Shown here in pieces: positions 10,794 to 21,204 of a stretch of DNA of 64,000 bases. The position numbers and the translations under genes were made by a program. Every line of letters begins with the position of its first letter. The stretch's first letter is position 1. This DNA comes from Cyanodermella asteris (Eukaryota > Ascomycota > Lecanoromycetes > Ostropales > Stictidaceae): NCBI GenBank assembly GCA_900618795.1, contig UYJD01000002.1, positions 2,727,294 to 2,791,293 on the forward strand, given 5' to 3'. The notes beneath the pieces were generated by a model that saw nothing but the letters and a program-made list of their open reading frames with translations, was not told the origin of the DNA and searched no databases.

Positions 10794-13532
10794 ATGGCTG
10801 ACACGGATGCTCTGAACGGAGCAGGGGGCTTGCGACGCCCTGCCACAGTCAATGACTTGAGGCGAGTGCCTGCGCAACTTGCTGGCCTTGCCGACGTAGG
10901 CCCCTCAGACTCCGCCAGCAATCTGGGACATCGACGGACGGCGTCGAATTCACAGCGCGCTCAGCCTGAGCCCCGCAAATCGCAGACTCGCACTCACGAA
11001 CGGAGGACCGAGAAGACCACCACGACGACAAAAGACACGCTGCAGTACAGATCCAAGCGGGCGGCTAAATCACCAGAGCCGGCTCGAAATGGCAGAGCCG
11101 ACAAACCACGACCGCGAGAGCATGATCCGGAGAGTGTTATGACCAAGATACCTGCCAAAGAGAAGCATTCAGAGCGGCCATGGAGACCAGAGGCTTTCCT
11201 CGTCCCTCATACCAGTGCGCCGCTCGCCAGTCGCATATCCGCGCCTCCACTTGCGAATCTACTCCCAGAGACGCTCGAGCCTACGCCATTGAAAGAACTT
11301 TCTTCAGAAGAGCAGGAAGCGGCAGTAATTGATGACATTCTGTATGTGTTTATGGGCTTCGAGGGGCAATACATTCGATTCGCCGACGACTACGCTCCGA
11401 CAGATGAAAAGAGCAGGCTTCTCGGGCCTCAGTATCGTGTATTACCAGGTCTGGACCCCAGTCTCAGGGATTTGACGTTCGACATGCTGGCCATGGCATC
11501 CCATTACACGTCAGTAGAGGCTTTCGTGGAGGTTCAGAGCAGGGAGGAGTTCGGTAGCATCAATCATGCGCTGTGCGCCTCAATACGAAAGCTCCTCAAA
11601 GAGTATCTGGTCATGATTGCTCAGCTGGAGCATCAACTCCTGATCAGCGAATCTTTCACTTTACACGTTCTGCACATCCACGTCATGCCAACCGCGAACA
11701 CGATGCTTCAGCTTTATATTCTGGCCCAGGAGATGCTCAAAAAGAATCAAATCCTAGAAGAGGAAGAAGAAGAATCGGACGACGATGACGATGTGGACAA
11801 GATTATCGAACGGCTGAAAGAGGGTGGTAACTTGGCGCCTGGGGCTCTGAAACGAATACACAAAGGTGGGAGTGTGCTCCGACTTCTCACACAACGGCTT
11901 GCGCACTTTTCCGGTGATCCTGCAGCCAGGAAAGTGCTCGAAGCTTTGCTACGAGACGCTAGTAGGCCCTACATGACCATGCTAAACGAATGGCTTCACC
12001 ATGGTACAATCCGGGACCCGCACGGTGAATTTCTGATCCGTGAACAAAAGAGCATCAACCGTGATCGTCTTGACGAGGACTTCACAGACGAGTACTGGGA
12101 GAAGAGATACACGATCCGCGATGGTGAGATACCGATTCAACTCGAGTCTGTCAGGGACAAGATTTTGCTGGCCGGAAAATACCTGAACGTGGTTCGGGAA
12201 TGCGGCGGCGTGGACATTAGCAACAGCGTGCAAGACGTTCCCTTAACCTTTGACGACCCCCGTTTTCTGAACAACATCGGAGAGGCGTACGCGCACGCAA
12301 ATGCTTCGTTATTGGATCTGCTTCTGACCAAACACGAGCTTTCGGCCCGATTCAGGTCGCTCAAGCATTACTTCTTCCTCGACCGCTCCGATTTCTTCTC
12401 CTACTTCCTCTTCCTCAGCAAATCCGAGCTACGCAAATACGCCCGCGAAGTCAACGTGGGAAAGCTGCAATCCCTACTCGACCTGGTCCTCCGGCAACCG
12501 GGCAGCGTAGCCGCCGCAGACCCGTACAAGGAAGACATCAAAGTAGCCATGAACGATCAAACACTCACAAAATTCCTCATGTCCGTCGTCAACATCCACG
12601 GCTTCGAAGAAGGTGAAGAATACTCCTTCCGACAACAAACACCAGGCATCACAAACGAAAATGACACGAAAATGTACGGCTTCGATGCGCTAGAGTTCAA
12701 GTATACGGTTCCATTTCCCTTGTCCCTCGTCATCAGCAGCAAGACGATTGTACGGTATCAGATTCTATTTCGCTACCTGCTTTCTCTCAGACACGTCGAG
12801 GGCCTGCTCGTTTCGTCTTGGGAAGATCACAACAAGATCATATCCTGGACGCACCGGTCCCCGGACCGCCGTCTCGAAGCTTGGAAACGGCGTGCCTGGA
12901 CGCTGCGTGGCCGGATGCTCAACTTCGTGGAGCAGTTCACATATTACTGTACCGCGGAAGTGATCGAACCGCGGTGGCACGAGCTGATGGCCAAAATTAC
13001 CAGTATCGAAAATTCCAAACCCGTCAACTCCACCAAAATAACTGATCAGAGCACCGCCTCCGGCATCAACCGCGCCGCCAAGACCGTCGACGAATTAATG
13101 GAAGACCACGTCGACTTCCTCGACACCTCCCTCAAAGAATGCATGCTCATGAACCCCAAACTCTTGCGGATCCGCGACAAACTCCTCTTCACCGCCACCG
13201 CATTCAGTCAATACACGTCCAAACTCTCCCGTGATCTCTGTGCCGCCGATGCTTCCTTAGCCGGGACGCCTCAAGCAATTTCATATCTCGAAGAGTTATA
13301 CGGGTCGATGAAACGGAGCGTGCCGGAACAGTATCTCAGGTATGACCCGGAGGCGCTGGGTAAGATGGAGGAGATGCTGGTCAAGTATGAGGGGAATTGG
13401 GAGAGGCATATGGGGGTGTTACTGGATGTGTTGGATTATTTCGCGGCGACGGAGACGGTTGCGTTGAGTAGGCTTTGTGCCCAGTTGACGTTGAGCAGCG
13501 AGAAGGGAGCTGAGGGGAGGGTTTTGGTTTGA
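10794..13532 (+). CDS. spc97: Gamma-tubulin complex component (Spc97/GCP2)
   Basis: Subunit of the gamma-tubulin small complex that nucleates microtubules at the spindle pole body. Single exon, 912 residues. Residues 1-150 are a low-complexity basic leader. The GCP N-terminal domain starts near 170 (DDILYVFMGFEGQYIRF), where GCP2 proteins carry their conserved opening, and continues through SLRDLTFDML and the acidic insert EEEEEESDDDDDVD. The gamma-tubulin-contacting C-terminal domain begins near 505 and includes the hallmark LKHYFFLDRSDFFSYFLFLS, YTVPFPLSLVISS and YQILFRYLLSLRHVE. These point to GCP2 rather than GCP3, with moderate certainty. It faces the beta-mannosidase gene across a C-rich promoter. 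Confidence 0.9.
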   Translation: MADTDALNGAGGLRRPATVNDLRRVPAQLAGLADVGPSDSASNLGHRRTASNSQRAQPEPRKSQTRTHERRTEKTTTTTKDTLQYRSKRAAKSPEPARNGRADKPRPREHDPESVMTKIPAKEKHSERPWRPEAFLVPHTSAPLASRISAPPLANLLPETLEPTPLKELSSEEQEAAVIDDILYVFMGFEGQYIRFADDYAPTDEKSRLLGPQYRVLPGLDPSLRDLTFDMLAMASHYTSVEAFVEVQSREEFGSINHALCASIRKLLKEYLVMIAQLEHQLLISESFTLHVLHIHVMPTANTMLQLYILAQEMLKKNQILEEEEEESDDDDDVDKIIERLKEGGNLAPGALKRIHKGGSVLRLLTQRLAHFSGDPAARKVLEALLRDASRPYMTMLNEWLHHGTIRDPHGEFLIREQKSINRDRLDEDFTDEYWEKRYTIRDGEIPIQLESVRDKILLAGKYLNVVRECGGVDISNSVQDVPLTFDDPRFLNNIGEAYAHANASLLDLLLTKHELSARFRSLKHYFFLDRSDFFSYFLFLSKSELRKYAREVNVGKLQSLLDLVLRQPGSVAAADPYKEDIKVAMNDQTLTKFLMSVVNIHGFEEGEEYSFRQQTPGITNENDTKMYGFDALEFKYTVPFPLSLVISSKTIVRYQILFRYLLSLRHVEGLLVSSWEDHNKIISWTHRSPDRRLEAWKRRAWTLRGRMLNFVEQFTYYCTAEVIEPRWHELMAKITSIENSKPVNSTKITDQSTASGINRAAKTVDELMEDHVDFLDTSLKECMLMNPKLLRIRDKLLFTATAFSQYTSKLSRDLCAADASLAGTPQAISYLEELYGSMKRSVPEQYLRYDPEALGKMEEMLVKYEGNWERHMGVLLDVLDYFAATETVALSRLCAQLTLSSEKGAEGRVLV

Positions 13533-14435
13533 TGATGGTACGATATGAGGTGAGGATCTGCGGGACTCGGGCTCTTGAGCATTTTGAGGTGGCGAAGGGC
13601 TTTTCGTGTTCGAGCTGAGGGTCTGACGGTTTCAACTGAGCGTTACCGAACGAAATCTAACGAATTTGCGGGGCTAGAAATGACGAATTACATACCTTTT
13701 CTACTTGAGCTGAAGCTTTTTCTTTTCGTTGGTCTGACCAACTTTTCACTAAACCTGTTGGCGCGGCGGTAGGCTCGTGAAGGCCCAGTAGACGAACAGA
13801 TGGAGAAGAGCCATCAAGCTCGTCTGCACCAGCAGCAACTCGATTGAAAACTCCATATATTCCATGTTGCTGGGCCCGCGTGAGGTTGGGCGCGGGCTAG
13901 GAAGAAGAAAAATCCCTTTGTAGTCCCTCGAAAAGGGATAGAATGGGAAGGAAACACAGGTGTTCAGATCGAGGTGGAAGGTGTGATGTGAGCTTGAGGG
14001 AATTCTATGTGCGCCTGCGCGTGGGTGGTCAAGGAATGGCGAGTGACGAAAGTCGCAGTTCAAGCAGTTGACGGGCCAGTCTTTTGGGATAGTGTGGGAG
14101 AAATTAAAAGATGGAGCATGGACGATTGACAAAGACTGTGTGTCGAGTGAAAGAAATGTAGAAGCAAAGAAAGTCAATGAATGGAGCTCGTGGTTGTTCT
14201 AAATACTGGTACATGACAATGAAAGCTGCCTCATCATTGTTTCGAGTCTCAATAGGCTAGTTGCGGCTCACACATTGGAGTCGAGCCATCCTTTCTGAGA
14301 AAGCAGCCCAAATTTGTATCGTAGTTTCATTTCCGAACTTCGCATCGTTGGGATCGATAGTCTATCTCATGGCTGTGTCCCAGCACCTCAGGCCGGGTTG
14401 CCAAATGCGCACCATTTCTACCTCTCACACATGGA
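13533..14435. other. Convergent intergenic region with a possible mini-ORF
   Basis: About 900 bases between the ends of the Spc97 and Shp1 genes, long for a convergent spacer. It contains the hydrophobic 38-codon frame listed separately, and nothing else I can support. Confidence 0.45.
13749..13865 (-). CDS. Possible 38-residue single-pass membrane micropeptide
   Basis: An ATG-initiated frame of 38 codons with an acidic N-terminus (MEYMEFSIELLLVQ) and one hydrophobic stretch (LMALLHLFVYWAF), ending in a basic tail. Its length and layout resemble tiny membrane subunits of known complexes, but I do not recognise a family and it does not match the OST4 pattern. It may be a chance frame. Listed because it occupies an otherwise empty, unusually long convergent spacer. 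Confidence 0.2.
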   Translation of the reverse strand: MEYMEFSIELLLVQTSLMALLHLFVYWAFTSLPPRQQV

Positions 14436-15647
14436 TCACTTCCATTTCTGCACAACCGTCCCGCCGCGCTTGAAATCCGCCAGGTCTTCCAGTACGGCAC
14501 TCTTGTCCGTGAGCTCTTTGCTGGGGAAAGTAGTCATCAGCACCCACGGTCGAGACTGGCTCGCGGCGTTCGAAGCAGAAACAAAACCGTAAAGATCACC
14601 AATGGTGTGAGATGTATTAAATCTCGATACCAGCCTCGTTCCGTCACCGAGTCGGATTTGTATTGAGACCGTTGGCTGAGAATCATTCACGTCCATCTTT
14701 GGCGCTTCGGCGGAGGCGGCAGCTGGAGCCGCTGCGGGTTGAGCAGGCGGCTCGACGACACCGGATGCTCCAGGTGTAGGACTGCCTAATCGCTGACCTT
14801 GACCGCCGAAGGGCTTGAACTTCTTCTTTGGTGGGACGTAGGGACCGTCGTGCTGTTCGAGCTTGACGTCCGCTTCCTGGTCGTAACCTACGTTGAGAAT
14901 GTCGTACGGTGCACGACCACGTCTGATCAGCTCTAAGCGCTCGGCATTCTGAGGGTCGTCATTTCTGTACAGTGGACCATCATCGACAGAGAAGCCATTT
15001 GCCCAGAAGTGTAGGGTGCGTTCGACGCGAGGAGGCGGCTGAGCGACGGCTGAATTCGGATCGTCAATGACTCTGCTGGGTGCATCGTCTCCGCCGAGGG
15101 TCTGCGCACGACCAGTGAAGTGTGACTGCCTCGCCTCCGGTTCAGCGTCCCTAGGTTTGCCCTGCTGCCGCTTCGCCTTCTCCAGGATCTTCCTCTTGAG
15201 GTCGTCGGGATTCTGCACGGCAAGACCAGACTTCTCGCCACCTGCATACAGATCCTGATCCTCGTCTGGATCGTCTTCATCGTCTTCGTCGTCCGCTTCT
15301 GCAGCACGCGAGGAGCCCCCTGCCAGATCTCTCAGAGATCCAAACTTCTTCGCCTGCGAGCCGCCCTGTCTGTTGCTTGAAGAGGTTGCGGGGACATGGA
15401 CCGATGGTGCTCCGTCGCCTCCCAGTGTGCGCCCACCTCCGGGCACGGGTGCTGGGCCTCGTGCTTGCTGTGCATCTGAGCTAGCTTCTTCTATATCCTC
15501 CTCTTCCTCTTGTGAGTTGAAGTATTCCGTGACGGCGGTCTCAAGATTCCAGTCGGCCGAGACGAGGTGGTTTTCTGCTTCGCTGGGCTGGGCGCCGGTC
15601 AACGCGCAGAAATGCGAGATCAGCGAGTCGTGATCAGTATCAACCAT
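14436..15647 (-). CDS. shp1: Cdc48/p97 cofactor Shp1 (p47): UBA, SEP and UBX domains
   Basis: Adaptor of the AAA ATPase Cdc48 in ubiquitin-dependent membrane fusion and degradation, and a regulator of protein phosphatase 1 in yeast. Single exon, 403 residues. A UBA-like domain opens the protein (SLISHFCALTGAQPSEAENH, 9-48), followed by an acidic disordered linker with short conserved blocks (GGRTLGGDGAPS). The SEP domain is at about 205-270 (LHFWANGFSVDDGPLYR, AERLELIRRGRAPYDI). The UBX domain fills the C-terminus (about 325-403; SIQIRLGDGTRLVSRFN). In the Cdc48-binding S3/S4 loop the family's Phe-Pro is kept as TTFPSKEL. Complete and ordinary. It shares a divergent promoter with the CsbD-like gene. 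Confidence 0.95.
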   Translation of the reverse strand: MVDTDHDSLISHFCALTGAQPSEAENHLVSADWNLETAVTEYFNSQEEEEDIEEASSDAQQARGPAPVPGGGRTLGGDGAPSVHVPATSSSNRQGGSQAKKFGSLRDLAGGSSRAAEADDEDDEDDPDEDQDLYAGGEKSGLAVQNPDDLKRKILEKAKRQQGKPRDAEPEARQSHFTGRAQTLGGDDAPSRVIDDPNSAVAQPPPRVERTLHFWANGFSVDDGPLYRNDDPQNAERLELIRRGRAPYDILNVGYDQEADVKLEQHDGPYVPPKKKFKPFGGQGQRLGSPTPGASGVVEPPAQPAAAPAAASAEAPKMDVNDSQPTVSIQIRLGDGTRLVSRFNTSHTIGDLYGFVSASNAASQSRPWVLMTTFPSKELTDKSAVLEDLADFKRGGTVVQKWK

Positions 15648-16196
15648 GGTGTTGGGTGGATGTGGATGTTGCTGTAGGAGAACAAGCTGTCAAGAAGAGC
15701 TGTGCGGGAGCTAAAGTAGGTGCTCAGAAGGTTCTGGAGCTCTTGCTGTGAATAAGCAGCCCTGGTTCGGTTCGGACGGGGAGTGGGTAGGTGCAGAGGA
15801 GTGACAACTTTGGAGACAGCTCTTTGGCAGAAGTTACCAACGCAGTCTCATTCGGGGACAAGAGCTGTGAGTGTAGCAGTGTTAAATAAAGCTGGATCGA
15901 AGGCGCCAAATCCCCCGCGGTTCAGTTCACTCCCAGGCGGCGGCCCCACGTTTGCCCGGCGGTGCCTGGCCGAGCTGATCGCGGAACTTCAGGAGTAGTA
16001 GTAGGCCGCCGTCACTGCTGGCGAGTACAATGATGACGTCGTTCAACTTAATCCCGAGCATCTGAATTGCCTTGAATCGCATATATTCAGACATGCAGTA
16101 GTTGTTTTCCACCGCTATCCCATTATCCTCTTCCCAAACAGCCACTCTTCCATCCATCCTTCAACTCGTAAATCATCATAATAAAGTCATTACATC
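15648..16196. promoter_or_regulatory. Divergent promoter region of shp1 and the CsbD-like gene
   Basis: About 550 bases between two divergent start codons. I looked for stress-response elements (AGGGG/CCCCT) that might fit the right-hand gene and found no clear copy. No gene is supported. Confidence 0.55.
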
Positions 16197-16536
16197 ATGT
16201 CTTCCAACACAAACACCAACGCCCCGGGCCTCGTCAGCTCACACGCCAAATACGTCCAAGGTGCCGCCGAGGTATGCCATTCCGACCATCTCGACTCACG
16301 CGAGCCCAAAGTGAAAGTTGGCTGACTATTTTCAGGAAGCTATCGGCTCAGTTACCGGCAGTCAGGCGTGGCAGAACAGCGGTGACAGCATTAAGGCTGA
16401 CGCCGTCGAGGAGATGAGAGCAGCAACTCAAAACCGCAGCGCCGAGTCATCCGGCTTCGGCAAGGTCGAGGAAGCTGCGGGCAAGGCAGTTGGATGCGAA
16501 GGAATGCAGGAGGGTGCCGCTTCCAAGCAGTCTTGA
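16197..16536 (+). CDS. CsbD-like stress protein
   Basis: Coding is join(16197..16271, 16336..16536), 91 residues, with a 64-base phase-0 intron (GTATGC..TTTTCAG). The protein is small, hydrophilic and rich in Ala, Glu and Ser, with no membrane helix. Its middle carries the repeated G-x-A-E / A-x-G pattern of the CsbD family (KYVQGAAEEAIGSVTGS, KVEEAAGKAVGCEGMQEGAA). Fungal members are often annotated as mismatched-base-pair/cruciform DNA recognition proteins because of an older biochemical report on one member; bacterial CsbD belongs to the general stress response. The precise role is unknown. Expression in stress or stationary phase is likely from the family only. Confidence 0.85.
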
Positions 16537-16711
16537 TTGCAACCAAGTCACGTAGTCGGCTCAATTGTACGATAGTTTGTACGACGGATATGAATGTCAT
16601 GAAGTGGTAACTCGGTCAATTCAGCCCTGGGAAGTGTAAATGCCGTCCAGGAACGCCTGAGTGCTCTTTGCCATCCAAAATCAAGTGCCTAACGGGTATC
16701 ATGCATCCCAA

Positions 16712-17641
16712 TCAACGAAACAGCCTGCGTCCCCCCAATGCTGCCGATCTTGCCCCAGGAACTCCCATTCCAGTACTGAAGCCTTCCATGCCTGCACCAC
16801 CAAGTTCGCCATCTCTTTTCATTCGTCGTAGAGCTTCGCGCAAGCTGTCAGGTAGTAGCGGTCCAATGTACTCCTCCTTCTCTTCTTCAGCATCATTCTC
16901 GCCCGCCGATGCATCCTCCTTCGGAGTGAGGTATCCCTTGGCCGACATCTCATTGATCCGCTGAATATCGAGCGATCGCTCAACAAGCTCGCCCACAAAC
17001 TGCTTCGTATAAGAATTGATAGCCAGAATGACACTTTTCGGCACGCTCTGGCTGAGAGTCTGGTTGACGATCCTCCTAAGCTTCTGATCACTCAACCTGA
17101 ACCGCCGCATATCGCTCAGTCGATCCTGCTGCTCCTCGTCCGCAGCCTGGAACAGCATCGCGTACCGTCTCTTCGCTTCCGCAGCCTGTTCCTCTGCTAG
17201 CTGCCTGTTATCTTCCACCATCTCGCCATCATCTTCGTCCTCGTCATCGTCCTCTTCCCCGTCTTCGCCATCTGCCTTGCTTAGTGTGTCTCCTCGCTGT
17301 ACGTTCGCGCCGGTCTTGCTGGATTTCACTGACCCTTCTGGTGCGGCTGACTTGCCCTTTTTGCCTCGCTTGCCGCCGGTGAGGGAGGCTGTTACGGAGG
17401 GTGCGACGATGTCGGTGTCCACTGAGGGTGATCTGAGGCCGTTGCTGGCTGCTTCTTCGGGGGGAAATGAGGTTTGGCGGAGAGGGTGGTTTGAGCTTGT
17501 GACGGAATAGGTTGAGGGCTTCCTGCGCTTCGTGCCGCTTGGTTGACCGGCTACGGATGGTCGCTTGCGGGGATTGGGGAGTGTTGTGTGGGCTGGGGCT
17601 GGCGGCGAGCCGGCCGGCGAGCGAAGAGCTGATGAAGACAT
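16712..17641 (-). CDS. taf11: TFIID subunit TAF11 (TAFII28)
   Basis: Histone-fold subunit of the general transcription factor TFIID, which pairs with TAF13. Single exon, 309 residues. The first 110 residues are low-complexity with Ser/Pro and basic patches (RKRPSV, GTKRRKPS). An acidic stretch (DGEEDDDEDEDDGEMVED, about 125-145) precedes the histone fold at about 160-285: YAMLFQAADEEQQDR, FRLSDQKLRRIVNQTL, SVPKSVILAINSYTKQFVGE and GPLLPDSLREALRRMKRDG. The last block (LxPxHLREAxRR in the family) is diagnostic of TAF11. A fungal insert with Lys/Glu lies between helix 2 and helix 3. The gene ends 176 bases from the CsbD-like stop, in convergent arrangement. Confidence 0.93.
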   Translation of the reverse strand: MSSSALRSPAGSPPAPAHTTLPNPRKRPSVAGQPSGTKRRKPSTYSVTSSNHPLRQTSFPPEEAASNGLRSPSVDTDIVAPSVTASLTGGKRGKKGKSAAPEGSVKSSKTGANVQRGDTLSKADGEDGEEDDDEDEDDGEMVEDNRQLAEEQAAEAKRRYAMLFQAADEEQQDRLSDMRRFRLSDQKLRRIVNQTLSQSVPKSVILAINSYTKQFVGELVERSLDIQRINEMSAKGYLTPKEDASAGENDAEEEKEEYIGPLLPDSLREALRRMKRDGELGGAGMEGFSTGMGVPGARSAALGGRRLFR

Positions 17642-18772
17642 GAAGGTCGGAAAAGGATGTGGGGAGGATGATGATGATGAGAGCTAGATCTGCTGTGGAC
17701 CAGGACGGAGAGGGAATTGCGGATACGACGGGTCGTTGATTGGCGTAGGTCGGTCAGATGGTAGATAGATTATCTACGGTTGTAGCCGTGTCGCGAGCCT
17801 TGCGCGAATATCGTCGAGATGCGCAAAGAGGGATTGTACTGCAGTGGCAGAGTTCCCTCCGTAATCAAAACGCCAATGGACGCAGAGTGCGTGTCAAATG
17901 AGGTGACGGCAATAAAAGAATGGAGCTGGCTCAAATGCGCTCGGTTGTTACAAGCGCGACCCGCCGCTTCACGTCGATTTTCGAGCGTGAGATCGACGTT
18001 TATGTAATGCAGTAACCACCAACGTACCTAGATGAAGGTCGGTGCTCTCTACTTACCACGGCCCATACCCACGTTGAGTCTTCTAGGACTCTATGTCTGA
18101 GTTTTAATGGGAGTCCAATTACAATATCTGCTTTGCAATTATAAGCTCTCCCTTCTATCCATCCCGAAGCTCGTGGTCCTGCCTGCGAAACTCCCTGCCG
18201 GCAAGAGAGGGGCTGCAGAAGTTGGCCTCACATAAAGTGACCGATATCACTGGGAGCCGGCATGCTCTCAGGTACGATCTGTGAATGAATCGTCCCTGGT
18301 GATGTTGTGTTGGAATTATGATCAGATTAGTGGCTCTGCCAAAGTTCTCTTACGAAGAACCTGCATTGGCAAAATACACATCTCTCGTATTATATACATT
18401 TCCAAGACAGCCTCAAATCCAGCATGCGAATGAAATTGAATCGTCATTTGGTGTTTGGAAGAGCAATGGGTGGTCCGCAAAAGCTGCCGGGTGCAACTCT
18501 CATTCCAAAAGCCGCAGATGCCGGGATGCAGAAGCTGACTGCAACTCCAAATACCGCATCTATATTTCCGTCGACAGATAATTTCTTTCAAGTACAAGGA
18601 TCGACACTATCCTGTTCACGATCCTACCATCCGCCGCAGGTACAAAGAAGCGCGGATTTGTGTGTATGACCTTTTCACCGCCAATAATGGCTTCCCCGAC
18701 AAAAGCATCAACAACATTCTCACCTTATCTCATCACTTGCCCAGACTTTCAGTAGACGTCAACGAGTTGACT
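17642..18772. other. Intergenic: TAF11 promoter side, no gene seen
   Basis: About 1.1 kb. Several short frames lack domains or good splice context. The right end merges into the FMP52-like relic. Confidence 0.5.
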
Positions 18773-19451
18773 TGGACTGCAGCCCTAGTGGACACCGCCG
18801 GTCTAGTCGGCTCGCACATCCTCTCCAGCCTGATCTCCTCAGCGATCATCCACCGCACCTACGCCTTTTCCCAGCGCCAGTTTCCTCCAGCCCCAAAGTT
18901 GGGTGCATAATCAACACTGACAGCAATAGTGAACCTCCACCCTCCAGAACCTGAGCCCCGGCCTTACCATCTGCTACTCCCCTCGGAATCAGCCGGCGAC
19001 AAGCCAGAAGCCTCGTCGGGCAGCGCGCAGTCGACCACGACCTGAACCTCGCTCTCGCCAAACAAGCCTTCACATCCGGCGCTCGCGTGTACGTGCTCAT
19101 CAGTACCGCAATGGCGGATACGGAGAGTAGGCTTGGGTATTCTCGTATGATAGGGGAACTGGATAGGGAGGTTGAACAGATTTAGGTTGAACATGTTGTG
19201 ATTCTGAAACTTGGGTCCTTGCTTGGATATCACAGAGAGGGGATTGTCATTCAGAATCTGGGGCAGGGCGTCGTGAAGAGGTTGCGGGGTCTGGCGAAGT
19301 CTTGGGTTTATTTGCGCAGGATGCAGAGGTTGTGGCGAGGGCGGCGGTGGTTACGGGGGCGATATGTTTGGAAGGAGAGAAGGGAAAGGGGTTGTGGATC
19401 ATTAGCCAGGCTCAAAATGTGAAGCTGATGAAAGGACATGCTTTGATTTGA
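18773..19451 (+). pseudogene. fmp52: Decayed FMP52-like NAD(P)-binding protein
   Basis: A relic of a host gene for the mitochondrial Rossmann-fold protein FMP52. Matches run in order but in different frames. The N-terminal nucleotide-binding region (AGLVGSHILSSLISSAIIHR, AFSQRQFPPAPKLG) reaches a stop near 18908 and continues one frame over (IINTDSN). A middle block follows (SLVGQRAVDHDLNLALAKQA, ARVYVLIST, YSRMIGELDREVEQI), with an in-frame TAG near 19183 before VEHVVILKLGSLLGYHREGI. The last block is again shifted (AEVVARAAVVTGAICLEGEK, GLWIISQAQNVKLMKG). The Lys normally in the YxxxK motif is Ile, and the first Gly of the nucleotide motif is lost. The gene is therefore dead. Whether an intact copy exists elsewhere in the genome cannot be seen here. 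Confidence 0.85.
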
Positions 19452-19907
19452 ATGTATGACTGATGCTGGTATTTGAATTGGACTTCTTGGAAATCGAAGA
19501 CGATTCGACTTCGCACGGCTTGCCGAGAATAACACGATTTCGAACTAGATTAACAAATGAAAACTGGTTGGTACGTAACGTTGACACGCTGTCTGCGTGC
19601 CTTGACAGTACAACATTGAACAAGCGCTGAAACCTGTTCAATCGCCCCTGTGTTGTAGACGTCGAGGTTGGTGTCGCGTTGATGGGTTTGAGCGGTCGTA
19701 ATTACGGGCTGCAGACCAGTCAATGCGGCAATCTTTAAATCCTATCCCGCCTCCGCCAAACAGCAATAGCTGTATCTGTTCATACAGAGCTTACAAACAT
19801 CAGAAGACTTTTGATGTTCCGAGCACAGTAGTATGCTGCACTATGCTCCTAGGCCCGACGTTGTGCGAGCCTAAATAGCTCGCCCCGCACGAGCTGTATA
19901 GCCCACA
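19452..19907. other. Intergenic: COG2 promoter
   Basis: About 455 bases between the FMP52 relic and the COG2 start codon. No further homology to FMP52 and no other gene was recognised. Confidence 0.5.
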
Positions 19908-20802
19908 ATGTCACGGCCATTCTACGTACGATACAATGCGAGCTTTAAGCAGACCCAAGACATGACTGACCGGCATTCAGCTCAGTAGCGATTCCGAGGA
20001 TGACGCCGATACCCTGCCCTATCCCGAACCACTCGCCCGCAATGCATTCCTAACGCCCGACTTCACCCCGACCACTTTCCTCTCCTCGCTTCACAACCGC
20101 CATCAGACCCTTGAAGACTTACGGTCAGAACTCCGGACACGCAGCCAGGAGCTGTCAAAAGAGCTACTAGATCTTGTCAATGACAACTACGAGCAGTTTC
20201 TGGGTCTGGGAAACGATCTTCGTGGCGGAGACGAAAAGGTCGAAGAAGTTCGAGTGGGCCTTCTGGGCTTCAAGCGAGAAATTGATGCATTGAGGGATCA
20301 CACAGCGGCTCGGAAAGGCGAGGCTGCGGAGTACGTTACGGAGCGCAAGGAGATACTCAAACAAGTTTGTTTGGGGAAGCTTCTCCTCGAGTTTGACGCC
20401 AGAATTGAAGAGCTGGAGAAGGCCCTGGATATCGCACCGGTGGCCAGGAACGACAAGGACGACCACGACCAGGCAAATGGCTTTAATAGCGATGAGTCGG
20501 AGAGCGAGTCAGATGATGGTGGGCCCATGATACCGCTCTCGAGGATCACACGTCGTGTCCAGCAATATGCCAGCTTACAGAGACTTATCGAGCGCATTGA
20601 TCCTGGACATCCTTTTGTTTCTAGCCAGGACGCTCGTCTAAACAAGGTCAGACAGACTTTGCTCATGGATTTGAGCAGCACACTGAAGCAGTGCAAGATC
20701 TCCAACGCCCGGGGCAAGTTATTCAAGGTCCTGAAGTTATACGAGAATATTGGCCAACAGAAAGAAGCGCTTTCGATCCTGCGACTTTCCAACAGGACTT
20801 GA
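19908..20802 (+). CDS. cog2: Conserved oligomeric Golgi complex subunit 2
   Basis: Lobe A subunit of the COG tethering complex, which captures retrograde vesicles at the Golgi. Coding is join(19908..19925, 19981..20802), 279 residues. Exon 1 has only six codons (MSRPFY), ending at GTACGA. The acceptor TTCAG keeps the frame into SSDSEDDADTLPYPEPLAR. The COG2 N-terminal domain follows: FLTPDFTPTTFLSSLHNRHQ, TLEDLRSELRTRSQEL and ELLDLVNDNYEQFLGLGNDL, then coiled-coil-rich helices (REIDALRDHTAARKGEA). An acidic Ser-rich insert (DESESESDDGG) sits near 170. The short length agrees with yeast Cog2 (about 260 residues) and contrasts with the long animal protein. A second acceptor (CTCAG) five bases on would shift the frame, so the first is used. 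Confidence 0.88.
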
Positions 20803-21204
20803 ACATCATCCACAAGGATTCGCAAATGTCCAGATGACCAGGAAAGCTCAGCCTGCCACTGCTGCAAGCATTCTTTAAGCGTGCATCGCGACGAGGGTTG
20901 GGAAGCTCGACATGCGGCCGAAAGCTTACGTGCGCTATAGAGACATTGGCCGGATAAAGAGCTCATCAGAAGTGCACGTGGTCAAAATTTGAAGCGACGC
21001 TGTGAGACTGTCGTCCAAAAGCGCCGATTCAGGTCGAAATATGATGACAGACAGGCCTCGGCAAGCCCCCCGCACGCCCGAAACAGCTCAAGCTGTGGAC
21101 CACAAGAATACATTCAAATTGAGCTCATGATCACCTTTCATTTGCAATTCCCCCAAACAATCTCAGCACAACTTTCCATCCTTTCCAAACTTCAGTCTTC
21201 CAAG
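20803..21204. other. Intergenic: tautomerase promoter and 5' leader
   Basis: About 400 bases. The frame upstream of the tautomerase is open for 72 codons but lacks conserved character, so I treat it as leader. Just before the start codon is a pyrimidine-rich tract (about 21135-21200). Confidence 0.5.

Noticed and set aside
11752-11800. GAA/GAC-rich stretch as a microsatellite
   Set aside because: It lies inside the Spc97 coding region and encodes an acidic loop common in the family.
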